Assembly: GCA_034521975.1 (NCBI GenBank)
Contig: JAXHLR010000004.1
Span: 62,001 to 126,000, forward strand
DNA length: 64,000 bases
Origin: Acidimicrobiales bacterium
Lineage (GTDB): Bacteria; Actinomycetota; Acidimicrobiia; Acidimicrobiales; SKKL01
Reading direction: 5' to 3'
Part shown: positions 9,034-17,939 of the stretch, piece by piece
Layout of the letters: each line of letters begins with the position of its first letter
Position numbering within the stretch: the stretch's first letter is position 1
Notes under the pieces: model-generated
Database searches by the model: none
Told to the model about the DNA's origin: nothing
The model's input: the letters and a program-made list of their open reading frames with translations, nothing else
Position numbers and translations under genes: made by a program

Positions 9034-9121
9034 GGACGACTCCTTGTGCTTGCAGTCGCGAGCAAGGGTACCAGCGCGGGTTGGGCATGCACCGCACCGC
9101 CACGTTGGTACCGTTCGCTCC

Positions 9122-9655
9122 ATGCCCACCTCGTTCTCCTCATTGTCGCCCAGCGACGCGGCCGTCGCCCTGCGCTCGTTCCCCCGGCGCTTCCGCGAGG
9201 CGTCGTCGGCCGCGGTGGTCGATCTCGATGACGAGGTGGACCAGGACCAGATCGACGAGGTCGCCAACCGGCCCGGGACCGACGGCCGGTCTGGGATCGA
9301 TCACGTGGCGGCGGCCGCAGCTCGCGTCGATGCCGCCGGCCGCACGCTGCGCTCGGTGCTGGTGAGCCCGACCCGACCGATCGACGAGGCGCTGGTCACC
9401 GACGACGACGGTGAGCCACCCACCCACACAGGGAACCTCGAGCACGAGCTCGATCACCTCGACCGGGCATGTTCGGGGGTGGCCGACCAGATCGAGTCGG
9501 CCGATGCCGACCAGTGGCTGGTGACCCGGCCCACGACCGGATCGGGGGCCGCCAACCCCCTCGAGGTGGTCCAGGCCACCGTCGGGGTCACCCTCGACCA
9601 CCTGCACTCGCTCGAACGGGTACTGCGCGAGGTCCGGGGCCGGCCACGGACTTGA
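9122..9655 (+). CDS. DinB-like helical protein, function unknown
   Basis: The 177-residue protein is acidic and mostly helical, without signal or membrane segments. The second half, with NLEHELDHLDRACSGVADQI, a WLVTRPTTG stretch and VTLDHLHSLERVL, recalls mycothiol-dependent DinB/maleylpyruvate-isomerase-like folds, where spaced histidines bind a metal. The similarity is weak, and the first 80 residues match nothing I know. It is divergent from pgsA across an 88-base gap holding GGTACCA (9067-9073) and its inverse TGGTACC (9106-9112). With the following lipoprotein gene it interrupts the otherwise minus-strand thrS-yebC block. Confidence 0.65.
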   Translation: MPTSFSSLSPSDAAVALRSFPRRFREASSAAVVDLDDEVDQDQIDEVANRPGTDGRSGIDHVAAAAARVDAAGRTLRSVLVSPTRPIDEALVTDDDGEPPTHTGNLEHELDHLDRACSGVADQIESADADQWLVTRPTTGSGAANPLEVVQATVGVTLDHLHSLERVLREVRGRPRT

Positions 9656-9750
9656 CCGGGACCCGACACAGGACCTTGCGCCCTCGCGAACGGGACCTCT
9701 GGCCCCGGCAGCGCGAGCCCTGATCGTCGATAGTAGAAGGAGACAAGACT

Positions 9751-9768
9751 TCACCCCGAAGGGGATGA
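9751..9768 (+). promoter_or_regulatory. Small hairpin covering the ribosome-binding site of the 9774 gene
   Basis: TCACCCC-GAA-GGGG-A-TGA folds as a four-GC-pair stem with three flanking pairs around a one-base bulge. The GGGG arm belongs to the GAAGGGG sequence that lies nine bases before the ATG at 9774. If the stem forms in the mRNA, it would hide the site and limit translation. This is seen only as sequence symmetry. Confidence 0.35.
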
Positions 9769-9773
9769 TCCTC

Positions 9774-10439
9774 ATGCGCCGTCGCCCGCTCCGTCGATCG
9801 CTTGCGCTGGTTGGTGCGCTCGCCCTCATGGCCGCTGCGTGCGGTGACGACTCGTCGTCCCCGTCCGCGGGGACTCCCGACGACGGCTCTCGAGCGGAGC
9901 CGACGTCCACGATGCCGACCGAGCCCGATCCGGACGGATCCGAGACGCCCGACGGGGCAGCCGATCCCCGCGAGGCCGTCCCGTCACGCGACGCGGCGGC
10001 GCTCGCCGAAGCCTGGCAAGAGGTGGTCGACGGACCAATCGGCCATCCCGAGAACATCGACGCCCACTTCGAGCTGCTCCCCCGGTCGCTCCCCTACAGC
10101 CAGATGCGCATGGGACCCCTCGTCGACGACCGGATCTCGATCGGCACGAGCACTGGTTCCACGTGGGAGGGAGTGTGCGTGGCCGACACCTGGCTCATCC
10201 ACCGGCCATGGGACAACGAGGCCGAAGAGCCCTACACCTACGAGGGGGCACTGGCCTGGTTCGAGGCCGCCGCCACCGACGGGGGCTGGGAGTTCACCTC
10301 CGAGGCCAACGATGATCACTACGGCGCTGACGCGACCCGCTACGTCCTTGTCGGACACGGCCAGGAATGGATCGCCGACGTCGTCGACGAGAACGGGATG
10401 TCCGGACCGCCGGTCCACTACTGTCCCGCACCCCAATAG
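9774..10439 (+). CDS. Small secreted lipoprotein, function unknown
   Basis: A signal peptide with twin arginines near the start is followed by a lipobox, MAAAC, then an acidic low-complexity linker (Asp/Pro/Thr/Glu). The folded part (about 70-221) is rich in Trp and acidic residues, has two cysteines (GVCVAD and HYCPAP) and no recognisable domain. I chose the ATG at 9774 because GAAGGGG (9758-9764) is correctly spaced for it; the ATG at 9765 touches that site. It should be anchored on the outer face of the membrane. It ends 43 bases before a hairpin shared with a convergent gene. Confidence 0.72.
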   Translation: MRRRPLRRSLALVGALALMAAACGDDSSSPSAGTPDDGSRAEPTSTMPTEPDPDGSETPDGAADPREAVPSRDAAALAEAWQEVVDGPIGHPENIDAHFELLPRSLPYSQMRMGPLVDDRISIGTSTGSTWEGVCVADTWLIHRPWDNEAEEPYTYEGALAWFEAAATDGGWEFTSEANDDHYGADATRYVLVGHGQEWIADVVDENGMSGPPVHYCPAPQ

Positions 10440-10482
10440 ATCACCCTGACCGGTCGCACCATGCTGGACACCTGGCCAGGGC

Positions 10483-10504
10483 CCGTCAGCGGCTCGGCTG
10501 ACGG
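10483..10504. terminator. Hairpin between convergent genes
   Basis: CCGTCAGC and GCTGACGG form a perfect eight-pair stem around a six-base loop, between the stop of the lipoprotein gene (10439) and the stop of the convergent gene (10508). There is no T-run, as is usual in GC-rich actinobacteria. It could serve both strands. Confidence 0.55.
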
Positions 10505-10507
10505 CTC

Positions 10508-11042
10508 TTACTCCAGGTCGGACCAGTCTTCGGGGTTGGCCTCGGAGAAGAACTCGAGCACCTCGCCGTCGACGCCGTCCACCAGCACAAGACCCCGCTG
10601 CGCCGGTGGGGTGTCGGCGCTGTAGACGAGGATGCGCCAGGTGGGGCGGCTGCGCAGTCCCCGCCACCCGAGCTGGGCCGACGCGTGCCCCACCGGGAAT
10701 CCCGACCGCTGCGGTGGCCGCGACGAGGGCGTCGCGCTCGTCGACATCGAGGTTCCAGCCGGCGATCAGGTGATACGCCCCGACCAGGGCCAGCACCGCC
10801 GCGGCGAACAGGTAGCCGTCGTTGACCAGGACGGACTCCTCCGCGAAGACCCACAGCGCGGCACAGCCGGCCGCGACGACCAGGTAGAGCGAGCCGGGGA
10901 TGCGGCGCCGGTTGTTGTCGGGAAAGACGTAGGGACCGACGAAGCCTGCAGCGTCGAGGTCCTCGGGCAGTTCGTCGCGGACCTGGGACGGGTCGACCTC
11001 GTCGGTATCGGGATCGTCGTGGTCGTGGTCCTCGTCGGTCAT
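10508..11042 (-). pseudogene. Two-TM membrane protein gene with an apparent one-base insertion
   Basis: The ATG at 11042 opens an acidic N-terminus (Asp/His/Glu-rich), then two hydrophobic segments (GSLYLVVAAGCAALWVF and LFAAAVLALVGAYHLIAGW) and LDVDERDALVAA. Near 10695-10705 this frame (AAVGIPGG) loses sense, while the neighbouring frame begins PVGHASAQLGWRGL and ends naturally at 10508 with FFSEANPEDWSDLE. The span of 535 bases is one base more than whole codons. Removing one base at GGGATTCCCGG gives a smooth reading, GIPVGHASAQ, and about 177 residues. The family is not recognised. It lies 23 bases after the HIT gene, within the thrS transcript. An assembly error is as likely as a true mutation. 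Confidence 0.62.
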
Positions 11043-11065
11043 CGGGCTGGAGGGTACCGGCCGGC

Positions 11066-11590
11066 TCAGGTCGGCGATGAATCGGGCCAGGCGGCGCGCA
11101 GCTTGGCCCAGGTGGCCGACAGGGCCTCGGGCAGGACCCGGGTCTCGGCGACGGTGGTCATGAAGTTGGTGTCGCCGCCCCACCGCGGCAGCACGTGCAC
11201 GTGCAGATGGTCGGGAACCCCTGCCCCCGAACCCGCCCCCTGGTTGACCCCGACGTTGATGCCGTCGGGGTCGTAGGCGGCCTTGAGCGCCACCGTGGCG
11301 TCGCGCACCCCGTCCCAGAGCTCGGCGTGCTCCGCGTCGTCGAGCTCGTCGAGGGCCCGGACCGGACGCTTGGGCAGGACCATCAGGTGACCGTTGTTGT
11401 AGGGGTAGAGGTTGAGCAGAGCGAAGCAGTGCTCGCCCCGCCACACGATGAGCGACTCGTCGTCGGGCAGTCCACTGTGGAGGATCCGCTCGAAGAGGGT
11501 GCCTTCGCCGGCGGGTGCGGGGTTCTCGGCGAGGTCGGCGGTCTCCACATAGGAGATGCGCCACCCGGCCCACAGTCGTTCCAGCGACAT
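11066..11590 (-). CDS. HIT-family protein, Ap4A phosphorylase-like
   Basis: This 174-residue protein has the histidine-triad motif H128-L-H130-V-H132 in PDHLHVHVLP, whose central histidine attacks nucleotide phosphates. The N-terminal half contains LLNLYPYNNGHLMVLPKR, typical of the actinobacterial subgroup that includes Rv2613c, reported to be a diadenosine tetraphosphate phosphorylase. The ATG at 11590 overlaps the thrS stop by one base (TGATG). Coupling to a threonyl-tRNA synthetase makes sense, because aminoacyl-tRNA synthetases generate Ap4A as a side product. The link to Ap4A turnover is inference from synteny. Confidence 0.88.
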   Translation of the reverse strand: MSLERLWAGWRISYVETADLAENPAPAGEGTLFERILHSGLPDDESLIVWRGEHCFALLNLYPYNNGHLMVLPKRPVRALDELDDAEHAELWDGVRDATVALKAAYDPDGINVGVNQGAGSGAGVPDHLHVHVLPRWGGDTNFMTTVAETRVLPEALSATWAKLRAAWPDSSPT

Positions 11591-13557
11591 CAGCGGTGCT
11601 CGGCGACCTCGGCCGACAGCCGGTCGACGAAGGCGTCGATGGCGACGCCTCGCTCGACCTCTCCCCCGCGCGGGTTGACCCCGGCGGTGTCGGCGGCGAT
11701 GTCGTCGTCGCCCACCACCAACACATAGGGCAGCTTCTCGGTCTTGGCCCGGCGGATGCGGTTGCCGAGCGGCTCGCTCGCTTCGACGGCTTCGGCCCGG
11801 AACCCGGCGGACCGGAGCCGCTCGGCCACGGCGAAGGCGTGGTCGTCGTGGTCGTCTCGCACGCCGAGCACCCGAACCTGCACGGGGGCGAGCCAGGCGG
11901 GGAACGCTCCGGCGTAGTGCTCGGTGAGCACGGCGAAGAACCGCTCGATCGACCCGAACAGCGCCCGGTGGATCATGATCGGGCGGTGCCGCTGACCGTC
12001 GGTGCCGGTGTAGTGGAGGTCGAAGCGCTGCGGGAGCTGGAAGTCGAGCTGGAGCGTGGACATCTGCCAGGTGCGGCCGATGGCGTCGCGCGCCTGCACC
12101 GAGATCTTGGGCCCGTAGAACGCTCCGCCGCCCTCGTCGAGCACCAGTTCGAGGCCCCGCTTGGAGCCGACCTGGCGAAGCACCTCGGTGGCTTCGTCCC
12201 ACTCCTCGACCGACCCCACCGCCTTCTCCTCGGGCCGGGTCGACAGTTCGAGGTAGAAGTCGTCGAGCCCGTAGTCGCGCAGCAGGCCGAGCACGAAGGT
12301 GAGCAGCGAGTCGAGCTCGTCGGCCATCTGGTCGCGGGTGCAGAAGATGTGGGCGTCGTCCTGGGTCATGCCCCGCACCCGGGTGAGCCCGTGGACCACC
12401 CCCGACTTCTCGTAGCGATAGACCGCCCCGAACTCGAACATCCGTAGGGGCAGCTCGCGGTACGAACGCGTGCGATCCCGGAAGATGAGGATGTGGAACG
12501 GGCAGTTCATCGGCTTGAGGTAGTAGTCGATGCCCTCGTCGCCGCCGTGATCGTCGAGGTGCATCGGCGGGAACATGCCATCGGCGTACCACTCGAGGTG
12601 GCCCGAGGTCTCGAACAGCCCGCTCTTGGTGATGTGGGGCGTGTAGACGAACTCGTACCCGCCCTCTTCGTGGCGCTTGCGGGAGTAGTCCTCCATGATG
12701 CGGCGCACGATCCCACCCTTGGGATGAAAGACCGCCAGGCCCGAGCCGATCTCGTCGGGGAAGCTGAACAGGTCGAGCTCGGCGCCGAGCTTGCGATGGT
12801 CGCGCTTCTCGGCTTCCTCGAGGCGGTGGAGGTGCTCGTCGAGGGCCTCCTTGGTGTGCCAGGCGGTGCCGTAGATGCGCTGGAGCATCGGCTCGTTCTC
12901 GTCGCCCCGCCAGTAGGCGCCGGCGACCCTCATCAGCTTGAAGTGGCCGAGCCGGCCGGTGTGGGCCACGTGCGGGCCACGGCAGAGATCGATGAAGTTG
13001 GGCGGGTTCTCGTAGGTGCGGACCAGCCCGGTGTCGGTGGCCGACATGGGGTCGTCGACGGCGCCACGGATGATCTCGCACTTGTAGCGGTGGTCCTTGA
13101 ACAGATCGAGCGCCTGGTCCTCGGGGATCTCGTCGCGGATGAAGGGCTGCTTCTCCTTGATGATCTCCCGCATGCGCTCCTCGATGCGCTCGAGGTCCGA
13201 CTCGCTGAAGGTGGCGCCACCGGGCAGCTCGAAGTCGTAGTAGAAGCCGTCCTGCACCGGTGGGCCGATGGCGAAGGTCGCACCGGGGAACAGGTCGAGC
13301 ACCGCCTGGGCGAGCACGTGGGCGGTGGAGTGGCGGATCGTGTAGAGGCCCCGGTCGGTCTCGGGGGTGACGATCTGGACCTCGGCTCCGTCGTGGAGCG
13401 GGTGGACCAGGTCGCGCTCGGTACCGTCGACGACCGCGATGACCGCGGCCTTGGCGAGGCGGGGGCCGATCGACGCGGCGAGGTCGGCGGCGGTGGCTCC
13501 CTCGGACAGCTCCTTGTCGGAGCCATCGGGAAGCGTGATCGAGATCGTGTCAGCCAT
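11590..13557 (-). CDS. thrS: Threonyl-tRNA synthetase
   Basis: The 655-residue enzyme charges tRNA-Thr. Domains in order are an N-terminal TGS domain (1-62), an editing domain with HSTAH at 76-80 that removes mischarged serine, and the class II catalytic core (about 240-540). The core has a zinc-binding cysteine in MNCPFH (about 350), motif 2 around [12 protein letters not shown] and motif 3 around [11 protein letters not shown]. The anticodon-binding domain follows (about 545-655). Length and motifs are complete. It starts the conserved thrS-HIT block, and the ATG at 13557 gives the normal TGS start. A separate acyltransferase gene lies 62 bases upstream on the same strand. Confidence 0.97.
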   Translation of the reverse strand: MADTISITLPDGSDKELSEGATAADLAASIGPRLAKAAVIAVVDGTERDLVHPLHDGAEVQIVTPETDRGLYTIRHSTAHVLAQAVLDLFPGATFAIGPPVQDGFYYDFELPGGATFSESDLERIEERMREIIKEKQPFIRDEIPEDQALDLFKDHRYKCEIIRGAVDDPMSATDTGLVRTYENPPNFIDLCRGPHVAHTGRLGHFKLMRVAGAYWRGDENEPMLQRIYGTAWHTKEALDEHLHRLEEAEKRDHRKLGAELDLFSFPDEIGSGLAVFHPKGGIVRRIMEDYSRKRHEEGGYEFVYTPHITKSGLFETSGHLEWYADGMFPPMHLDDHGGDEGIDYYLKPMNCPFHILIFRDRTRSYRELPLRMFEFGAVYRYEKSGVVHGLTRVRGMTQDDAHIFCTRDQMADELDSLLTFVLGLLRDYGLDDFYLELSTRPEEKAVGSVEEWDEATEVLRQVGSKRGLELVLDEGGGAFYGPKISVQARDAIGRTWQMSTLQLDFQLPQRFDLHYTGTDGQRHRPIMIHRALFGSIERFFAVLTEHYAGAFPAWLAPVQVRVLGVRDDHDDHAFAVAERLRSAGFRAEAVEASEPLGNRIRRAKTEKLPYVLVVGDDDIAADTAGVNPRGGEVERGVAIDAFVDRLSAEVAEHR

Positions 13558-13619
13558 GCACGGGCGAGGATACCGGTCTGGCCCAACCGGACTCGAAGCG
13601 GTATCGGACCAGCCGATGC

Positions 13620-14492
13620 TCAGGCCGGGCCGGAGGCTCCCGACAGCAGCTCGGCCGAGGAGCGACGCGGGATCGTCAGCGCGTCGGCGTCGGGCTTGGC
13701 CGACTCGGTCTCGGCGGCGGATCTGGTGGCGTAGGTGGGGTCGTACTCGAGGCCGGTGAGGGCCCGGATCTCGAACATGACCTCATCGGTGATCTGGCGC
13801 AACGCGTAGCGGTCGTGGGCCCGTTCCCGGTAGCGGGTCACGTCGATGGGTGTGCCGAACCGCACCGTGATGGTGCGGAACGGACGCGGGACCTTGACCT
13901 CGGGCGGTTGGACCTCGCGGGTCCCGATCACGCCGACCGGGACGATCGGTGCGTTGCACCGCAGGGCCAGACGGGCGACCCCGGTGTGTCCCTTGTGGAG
14001 CTTGCCGGTACGTGACCGGGTGCCCTCGGGGTAGATGCCGAAGAGCTCGCCTCGGTCGAGCACGCGGGCCGCGGTGTTGAGCGCCCGTTCGCTGGCGCTG
14101 CCACCCGAGCGGTCGAGGGGGATCATGCCCATGGCGGGGAACAGCTTGGCGGTCTTCCAGTCGTCGAGGTACTCGGCCTTGCCCACATAGGTGATGCGTC
14201 GGGGCAAGCAGCACGGGACGAAGAACGAGTCGATGGCGGCGCTGTGGTTGGGGGCGATGATCGCCGGTCCCTCGGCGGGGACGTGCTCGAGCCCTTCGAC
14301 CCGGAGCCGCCAGAACAGCTTCAGGGCCGGACGAATCACCGCCCGGGCAGCGGTGTAGAGCTGACCGACCTTGATCTCGTCCTCGACCGGCAGGGGACCG
14401 GACTCGGCGCTGTCGGGGTGAACGGGGCCGCCGTTGCCCGCGAACGTGCGCTCGGTGAGATCGATTTCGAGCTGTCGGGTCCCCTGTGACAT
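13620..14492 (-). CDS. 1-acylglycerol-3-phosphate acyltransferase family protein
   Basis: A PlsC-family acyltransferase of 290 residues. The catalytic H-x4-D motif is in [11 protein letters not shown], and the phosphate-binding motif in [15 protein letters not shown]. PlsC enzymes acylate lysophosphatidate at the membrane; this one could also act on another lysophospholipid. A 70-residue N-terminal extension lacks a clear domain, and the C-terminal 40 residues look disordered. It lies 16 bases downstream of the SDR-DUF2867 gene and is probably co-transcribed with it. Three PlsC-like domains occur in the window (here, 46488 and 62476). Confidence 0.88.
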   Translation of the reverse strand: MSQGTRQLEIDLTERTFAGNGGPVHPDSAESGPLPVEDEIKVGQLYTAARAVIRPALKLFWRLRVEGLEHVPAEGPAIIAPNHSAAIDSFFVPCCLPRRITYVGKAEYLDDWKTAKLFPAMGMIPLDRSGGSASERALNTAARVLDRGELFGIYPEGTRSRTGKLHKGHTGVARLALRCNAPIVPVGVIGTREVQPPEVKVPRPFRTITVRFGTPIDVTRYRERAHDRYALRQITDEVMFEIRALTGLEYDPTYATRSAAETESAKPDADALTIPRRSSAELLSGASGPA

Positions 14493-14508
14493 CTGTCCCA
14501 AGTCTGCC

Positions 14509-15975
14509 CTACGCGTCGACGGCGCGCTCCGCGGCTCGCGAGATGTTGCGCAGCATCCCCTCGAAGACGATGCCGTGGAAGGGCCACACCGCCCACCAGT
14601 AGACCCGTCCGGCCATGCCACGCGGACGGAACACCGCCCGCTGGTGCAGCACCGCTCCCCCGCTCTCGGTCGCATCGACGCGAAACTCGAGCCACGCGTG
14701 GCCCGGCAGGCGCATCTCGGCCCGCAGTCTCAGCAGCCGGGGGCGGTCGAGCGCCTCGACCCGCCAGAAGTCGAGCGGCTCGCCGACGGTGAGGCGATCC
14801 GGGTGGCGTCGTCCTCGACGCAGCCCGACCCCGCCGACGAGGCGGTCGAGCAGGCCGCGCATCGCCCAGGCCAGGGGAAACGAGTACCAACCCCGCTCGC
14901 CGCCGATCCCCTCGACGACCTCCCACAGGACCGCGGGCGGCGCGTCGACCGCGCGGGAGCGTTCGTCGACCTCGACGTCGCCCCCGGCCCAGTCCGGGTC
15001 CGACGGCAACGGATCGGACGGCGCTCCCGGCCAGCTTGCGTCGGCCCAGCGCGTTGGCACCTCTCCTTCGACGGTGCGGTGCAGGGCCAGCCGGACCGCG
15101 TCGTCGAAGCCGAGTAGCGGGCCCGGCAACAGGGTCTCGATGTCGCGCTCGGCCATCACCACCGAGTTGCGGAGCGACTCGATGAGCGGGGCGGCCAACG
15201 CCTTCGGGATGGGCGTCACGATGTTGATCCAGTGGCTCGACAGACGTGGGCTGAGCACTGGAACGGGGACGATGAGTCGCCGCCGCAGTCCGGCCACGGC
15301 CGCGTAGCGCTGCATCATCTCCTGGTAGGTCACGACGTCGGGGCCGCCGACGTCGAAGGTGCGGTTGGTTGCAGGGTCGAGGTCGAGGACTCCGACGAGA
15401 TAGCGCAACACGTCTCGGACCGCGATGGGTTGGACCCGCGACGACACCCATCGGGGCGTGACCATGACCGGCAGCCGTTCGGTGAGGTAGCGGAGCATCT
15501 CGAACGATGCCGAGCCCGAGCCGATCACCACGCCCGCCTGGCACACCACCGACGGGATCGGACCGTCGAGAAAGACCCGTCCGACCTCGGCCCGTGAGGC
15601 CAGGTGCGGTGAGGCCACCTCGCCGGTCGCCGGGCGGAGCCCGCCGAGGTACACGATCCGGGAGACGCCCGCTTCGGCGGCGGCCGACACGAAGGTCTCC
15701 GCGGCCTCGCGCTCGCGGTCGTCGAACCCGGCGCCGGTGCCGATCGAGTGCACCAGGTAGTAGGCGGCATCGACCCCGTCGAAGGCGGCGGGCAGGGTCG
15801 ACGGGTCGGCGAGATCGCCCTGCACGATGGTGACCTGGTCGGCCCAGGGCACCTCGCTCAGCCGTTCAGGGGTGCGGGCCAGACAGACGACGTCGTGGCC
15901 GGCCGCCAGCAGTTCGGGGACGAGGCGGCCACCGATGTAGCCGGTCGCCCCGGTGACGAGCACACGTTGGGACAC
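14509..15975 (-). CDS. SDR oxidoreductase with C-terminal DUF2867 domain
   Basis: This is a 488-residue two-domain protein. The N-terminal atypical SDR domain begins with the nucleotide-binding loop GATGYIGG (8-15) and resembles the NmrA/complex-I-assembly subgroup, with YYLVHSIGTG and a GVSRIVYLGGL strand. The C-terminal part (about 320-488, with WLEFRVD and WWAVWPFHGIVFEGML) is DUF2867, often fused to this SDR type in actinobacteria. The substrate is unknown; a lipid- or quinone-linked compound is possible given the acyltransferase next to it. The ATG at 15975 directly precedes the Rossmann fold. Confidence 0.88.
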   Translation of the reverse strand: MSQRVLVTGATGYIGGRLVPELLAAGHDVVCLARTPERLSEVPWADQVTIVQGDLADPSTLPAAFDGVDAAYYLVHSIGTGAGFDDREREAAETFVSAAAEAGVSRIVYLGGLRPATGEVASPHLASRAEVGRVFLDGPIPSVVCQAGVVIGSGSASFEMLRYLTERLPVMVTPRWVSSRVQPIAVRDVLRYLVGVLDLDPATNRTFDVGGPDVVTYQEMMQRYAAVAGLRRRLIVPVPVLSPRLSSHWINIVTPIPKALAAPLIESLRNSVVMAERDIETLLPGPLLGFDDAVRLALHRTVEGEVPTRWADASWPGAPSDPLPSDPDWAGGDVEVDERSRAVDAPPAVLWEVVEGIGGERGWYSFPLAWAMRGLLDRLVGGVGLRRGRRHPDRLTVGEPLDFWRVEALDRPRLLRLRAEMRLPGHAWLEFRVDATESGGAVLHQRAVFRPRGMAGRVYWWAVWPFHGIVFEGMLRNISRAAERAVDA

Positions 15976-16058
15976 CCGCGAAGCCTACGTGGACCGGAGC
16001 ACGTTCGTGTGGCCGGACCGGCCCGGGGCTCGGATCGGTGGTCCGGGCGGTAGGTGGG

Positions 16059-17228
16059 TCAGCCGACGCGGCGCTCGGGCGGCTGGCCCACGTCGACCCC
16101 CAACAGGGTCGCCGCCGCCGACACCCCCTCGCCCCGTTCGGCCGCGGCGTCGATCGCGGCCACCGCGGTGGGGGTGTCGAGGTCGTCGTCGAGCGCGGCT
16201 CGCACCTCGTCGAGCGCGCCGTCGCCCTCACCGGCGGCCATCCACCTCTCGAGACGGGCCTGGGCGGCAGGCATGAGGTCGTCGGTCCACTCCCACGGGT
16301 CGCGGTAGTGGTTCGCGACCAGCGCGAGACGGATCACCCGCGGATCCCACTCGGCGCGCAGGTCGTTCACGAACACCAGGTTGCCCAACGACTTGGACAT
16401 CTTCTCGCCATCCTTGTGAACCATCGCCTGGTGCATCCAGTGGCGCACGAACGGCTCGCCGGTCGCCGCCTCGGACTGCGCGGCCTCGCACTCGTGATGG
16501 GGGTAGATCAGGTCGGATCCCCCGCCGTGGAGGTCGATCGTGGTCCCCAGCTCACGCAGGGCCAGTGCCGAGCACTCGATGTGCCAGCCGGGCCGGCCCG
16601 GACCCCAGAGCGACTCCCAAGCCGGCTCACCCGGTTCGGAGGGCTGCCAGAGCACGAAGTCGAGCGGATCGCGCTTGTTGGGGTCCTCGACCTTGCCGCC
16701 CCGCTCGGCCGCATATTCGAGCATGGTCTCGCGGGGCAGGTGGCTCACCTGACCGAACCGGTCGAAGGTCGAGATGTCGAAGTACACCGCACCGCCCGCT
16801 TGATAGGCGTGGCCCTGGTCCAGCACCATGCCGATGAACCCGCGGATGTCGGCGATCGCGGAGGTGGCGCGGGGCTCGCTCCAGCACGGCAGGATCCCGA
16901 GCGCAGCCATGTCGTCGTCGAAGCGCGCGATCTCGCCCGCCGCGAGATCGAGGTAGTGCACCCCCAGCTCTGCGGCCTTGCCGAGGATCGAGTCGTCGAC
17001 GTCGGTGATGTTGCGCACACACCGCGTCTGGTGCCCCCGGTCGCGCAGGCGCCGTTGGAGCACGTCATAGGTGACATACACCGCGGCATGGCCGATGTGG
17101 GTGGCGTCATAGGGCGTGATGCCACACGTGTACATGGTGACGACCTCGCCCGGCTCGAAGGCAACGACGGCGTCACGAGCCGTGTCGTGGAGCCGCATGG
17201 GTGGGAGGCCGGAGGCCCCGGTGCTCAC
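16059..17228 (-). CDS. mshC: Probable mycothiol ligase MshC (cysteine:GlcN-inositol ligase)
   Basis: MshC is a cysteinyl-tRNA-synthetase relative that joins cysteine to GlcN-inositol in mycothiol synthesis. Seen here are the zinc cysteine in MYTCGITPYD (Cys35), the HIGH motif at 44-47, WHIECSA, HHECEAAQ and KMSKS. At 389 residues it is shorter than CysS (about 460), lacks the tRNA anticodon domain, and LALVANHYRDPWEW near the end reads like MshC. True CysS remains a weaker alternative, since the anticodon domain is variable. The GTG at 17228 overlaps the stop of the F420-reductase gene by four bases. Mycothiol would fit the one-Cys peroxiredoxin and the DinB-like protein in this window. Confidence 0.78.
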   Translation of the reverse strand: MSTGASGLPPMRLHDTARDAVVAFEPGEVVTMYTCGITPYDATHIGHAAVYVTYDVLQRRLRDRGHQTRCVRNITDVDDSILGKAAELGVHYLDLAAGEIARFDDDMAALGILPCWSEPRATSAIADIRGFIGMVLDQGHAYQAGGAVYFDISTFDRFGQVSHLPRETMLEYAAERGGKVEDPNKRDPLDFVLWQPSEPGEPAWESLWGPGRPGWHIECSALALRELGTTIDLHGGGSDLIYPHHECEAAQSEAATGEPFVRHWMHQAMVHKDGEKMSKSLGNLVFVNDLRAEWDPRVIRLALVANHYRDPWEWTDDLMPAAQARLERWMAAGEGDGALDEVRAALDDDLDTPTAVAAIDAAAERGEGVSAAATLLGVDVGQPPERRVG

Positions 17229-17881
17229 AGATCGATGCCGGTGAGCTTGACCGCCGCACGGGTCTTGTAGCGGACGTTGAGCTGCAGCAACACCGCTGTG
17301 AACGCCTCGATGGGAGCCGCCGACGAGAGTGACCCGGCGTCGAGCGGGCGCAGGTCCGGCATGGCTGCGATCAGCTCGCTGGCGGCTTCGGTGGCGGACC
17401 GATGGTCCGAGCACACGAGCACGTCGCTCTCGATCGGATGGGCGAGATCGCCCAGCTCCTTGGCAGGGAGATGGTGCATGGCGGCGACGACCCGGCTGGC
17501 GGGGATGGCCGCCTGGACGTTGGCGGCCACCGAGCCGCGGGGCGGCATCAGCGGCTGGAAGTCGCGACCGATCTTGGTCAGCGCGTTGGCCATCGAGATC
17601 ACCACCTTGCCCTCGAGCTGGGCGGCGAGCGACTCGACGGTGGTCGACGCGCCGTCCCACGGCGTGGCGACCACCACGATGTCGGCCTCGGCGGCGCCGG
17701 CGTTCTCGGCCGGTTCGATGCCGAGCTGATGATCAGGCCATCGTCCGATGATCTCGTCGCGGACCTCGCCGGCGCGTTCCAGCGATCGTGACCCCACGAT
17801 GACGTCGTATCCCACCGACGCGAGGCGGGCGGCGAGCCCGCTCCCGGCCGGACCTGTGGCTCCAAGCACTCCGATTCGCAC
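17225..17881 (-). CDS. npdG: F420-dependent NADP reductase (NpdG-like)
   Basis: A 218-residue Rossmann protein that begins with the loop GATGPAGSGLA, continues with VGSRSLERA (NADP phosphate contact) and has MHHLPAKELGD, typical of F420H2:NADP oxidoreductases. The reaction moves hydride between coenzyme F420 and NADP. Length is normal. The GTG start at 17881 puts the nucleotide loop at residue 7, as expected. Its stop overlaps the mshC start, so reduced-F420 and mycothiol functions are co-expressed. It is divergent from fabI. Confidence 0.88.
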   Translation of the reverse strand: MRIGVLGATGPAGSGLAARLASVGYDVIVGSRSLERAGEVRDEIIGRWPDHQLGIEPAENAGAAEADIVVVATPWDGASTTVESLAAQLEGKVVISMANALTKIGRDFQPLMPPRGSVAANVQAAIPASRVVAAMHHLPAKELGDLAHPIESDVLVCSDHRSATEAASELIAAMPDLRPLDAGSLSSAAPIEAFTAVLLQLNVRYKTRAAVKLTGIDL

Positions 17882-17939
17882 CCGGCCACCATAGGCCCGG
17901 TTGGTGCATCCGCTGCCACTTCGCTCATCAGGCAACCGG

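Noticed and set aside
9067-9112. GGTACCA/TGGTACC inverted repeat as an operator
   Set aside because: The arms are 32 bases apart and each contains the self-palindrome GGTACC, so chance symmetry is likely.
16059-17228. Cysteinyl-tRNA synthetase
   Set aside because: The HIGH and KMSKS motifs fit both, but the short length, missing anticodon domain and C-terminal sequence favour MshC. Not fully excluded.
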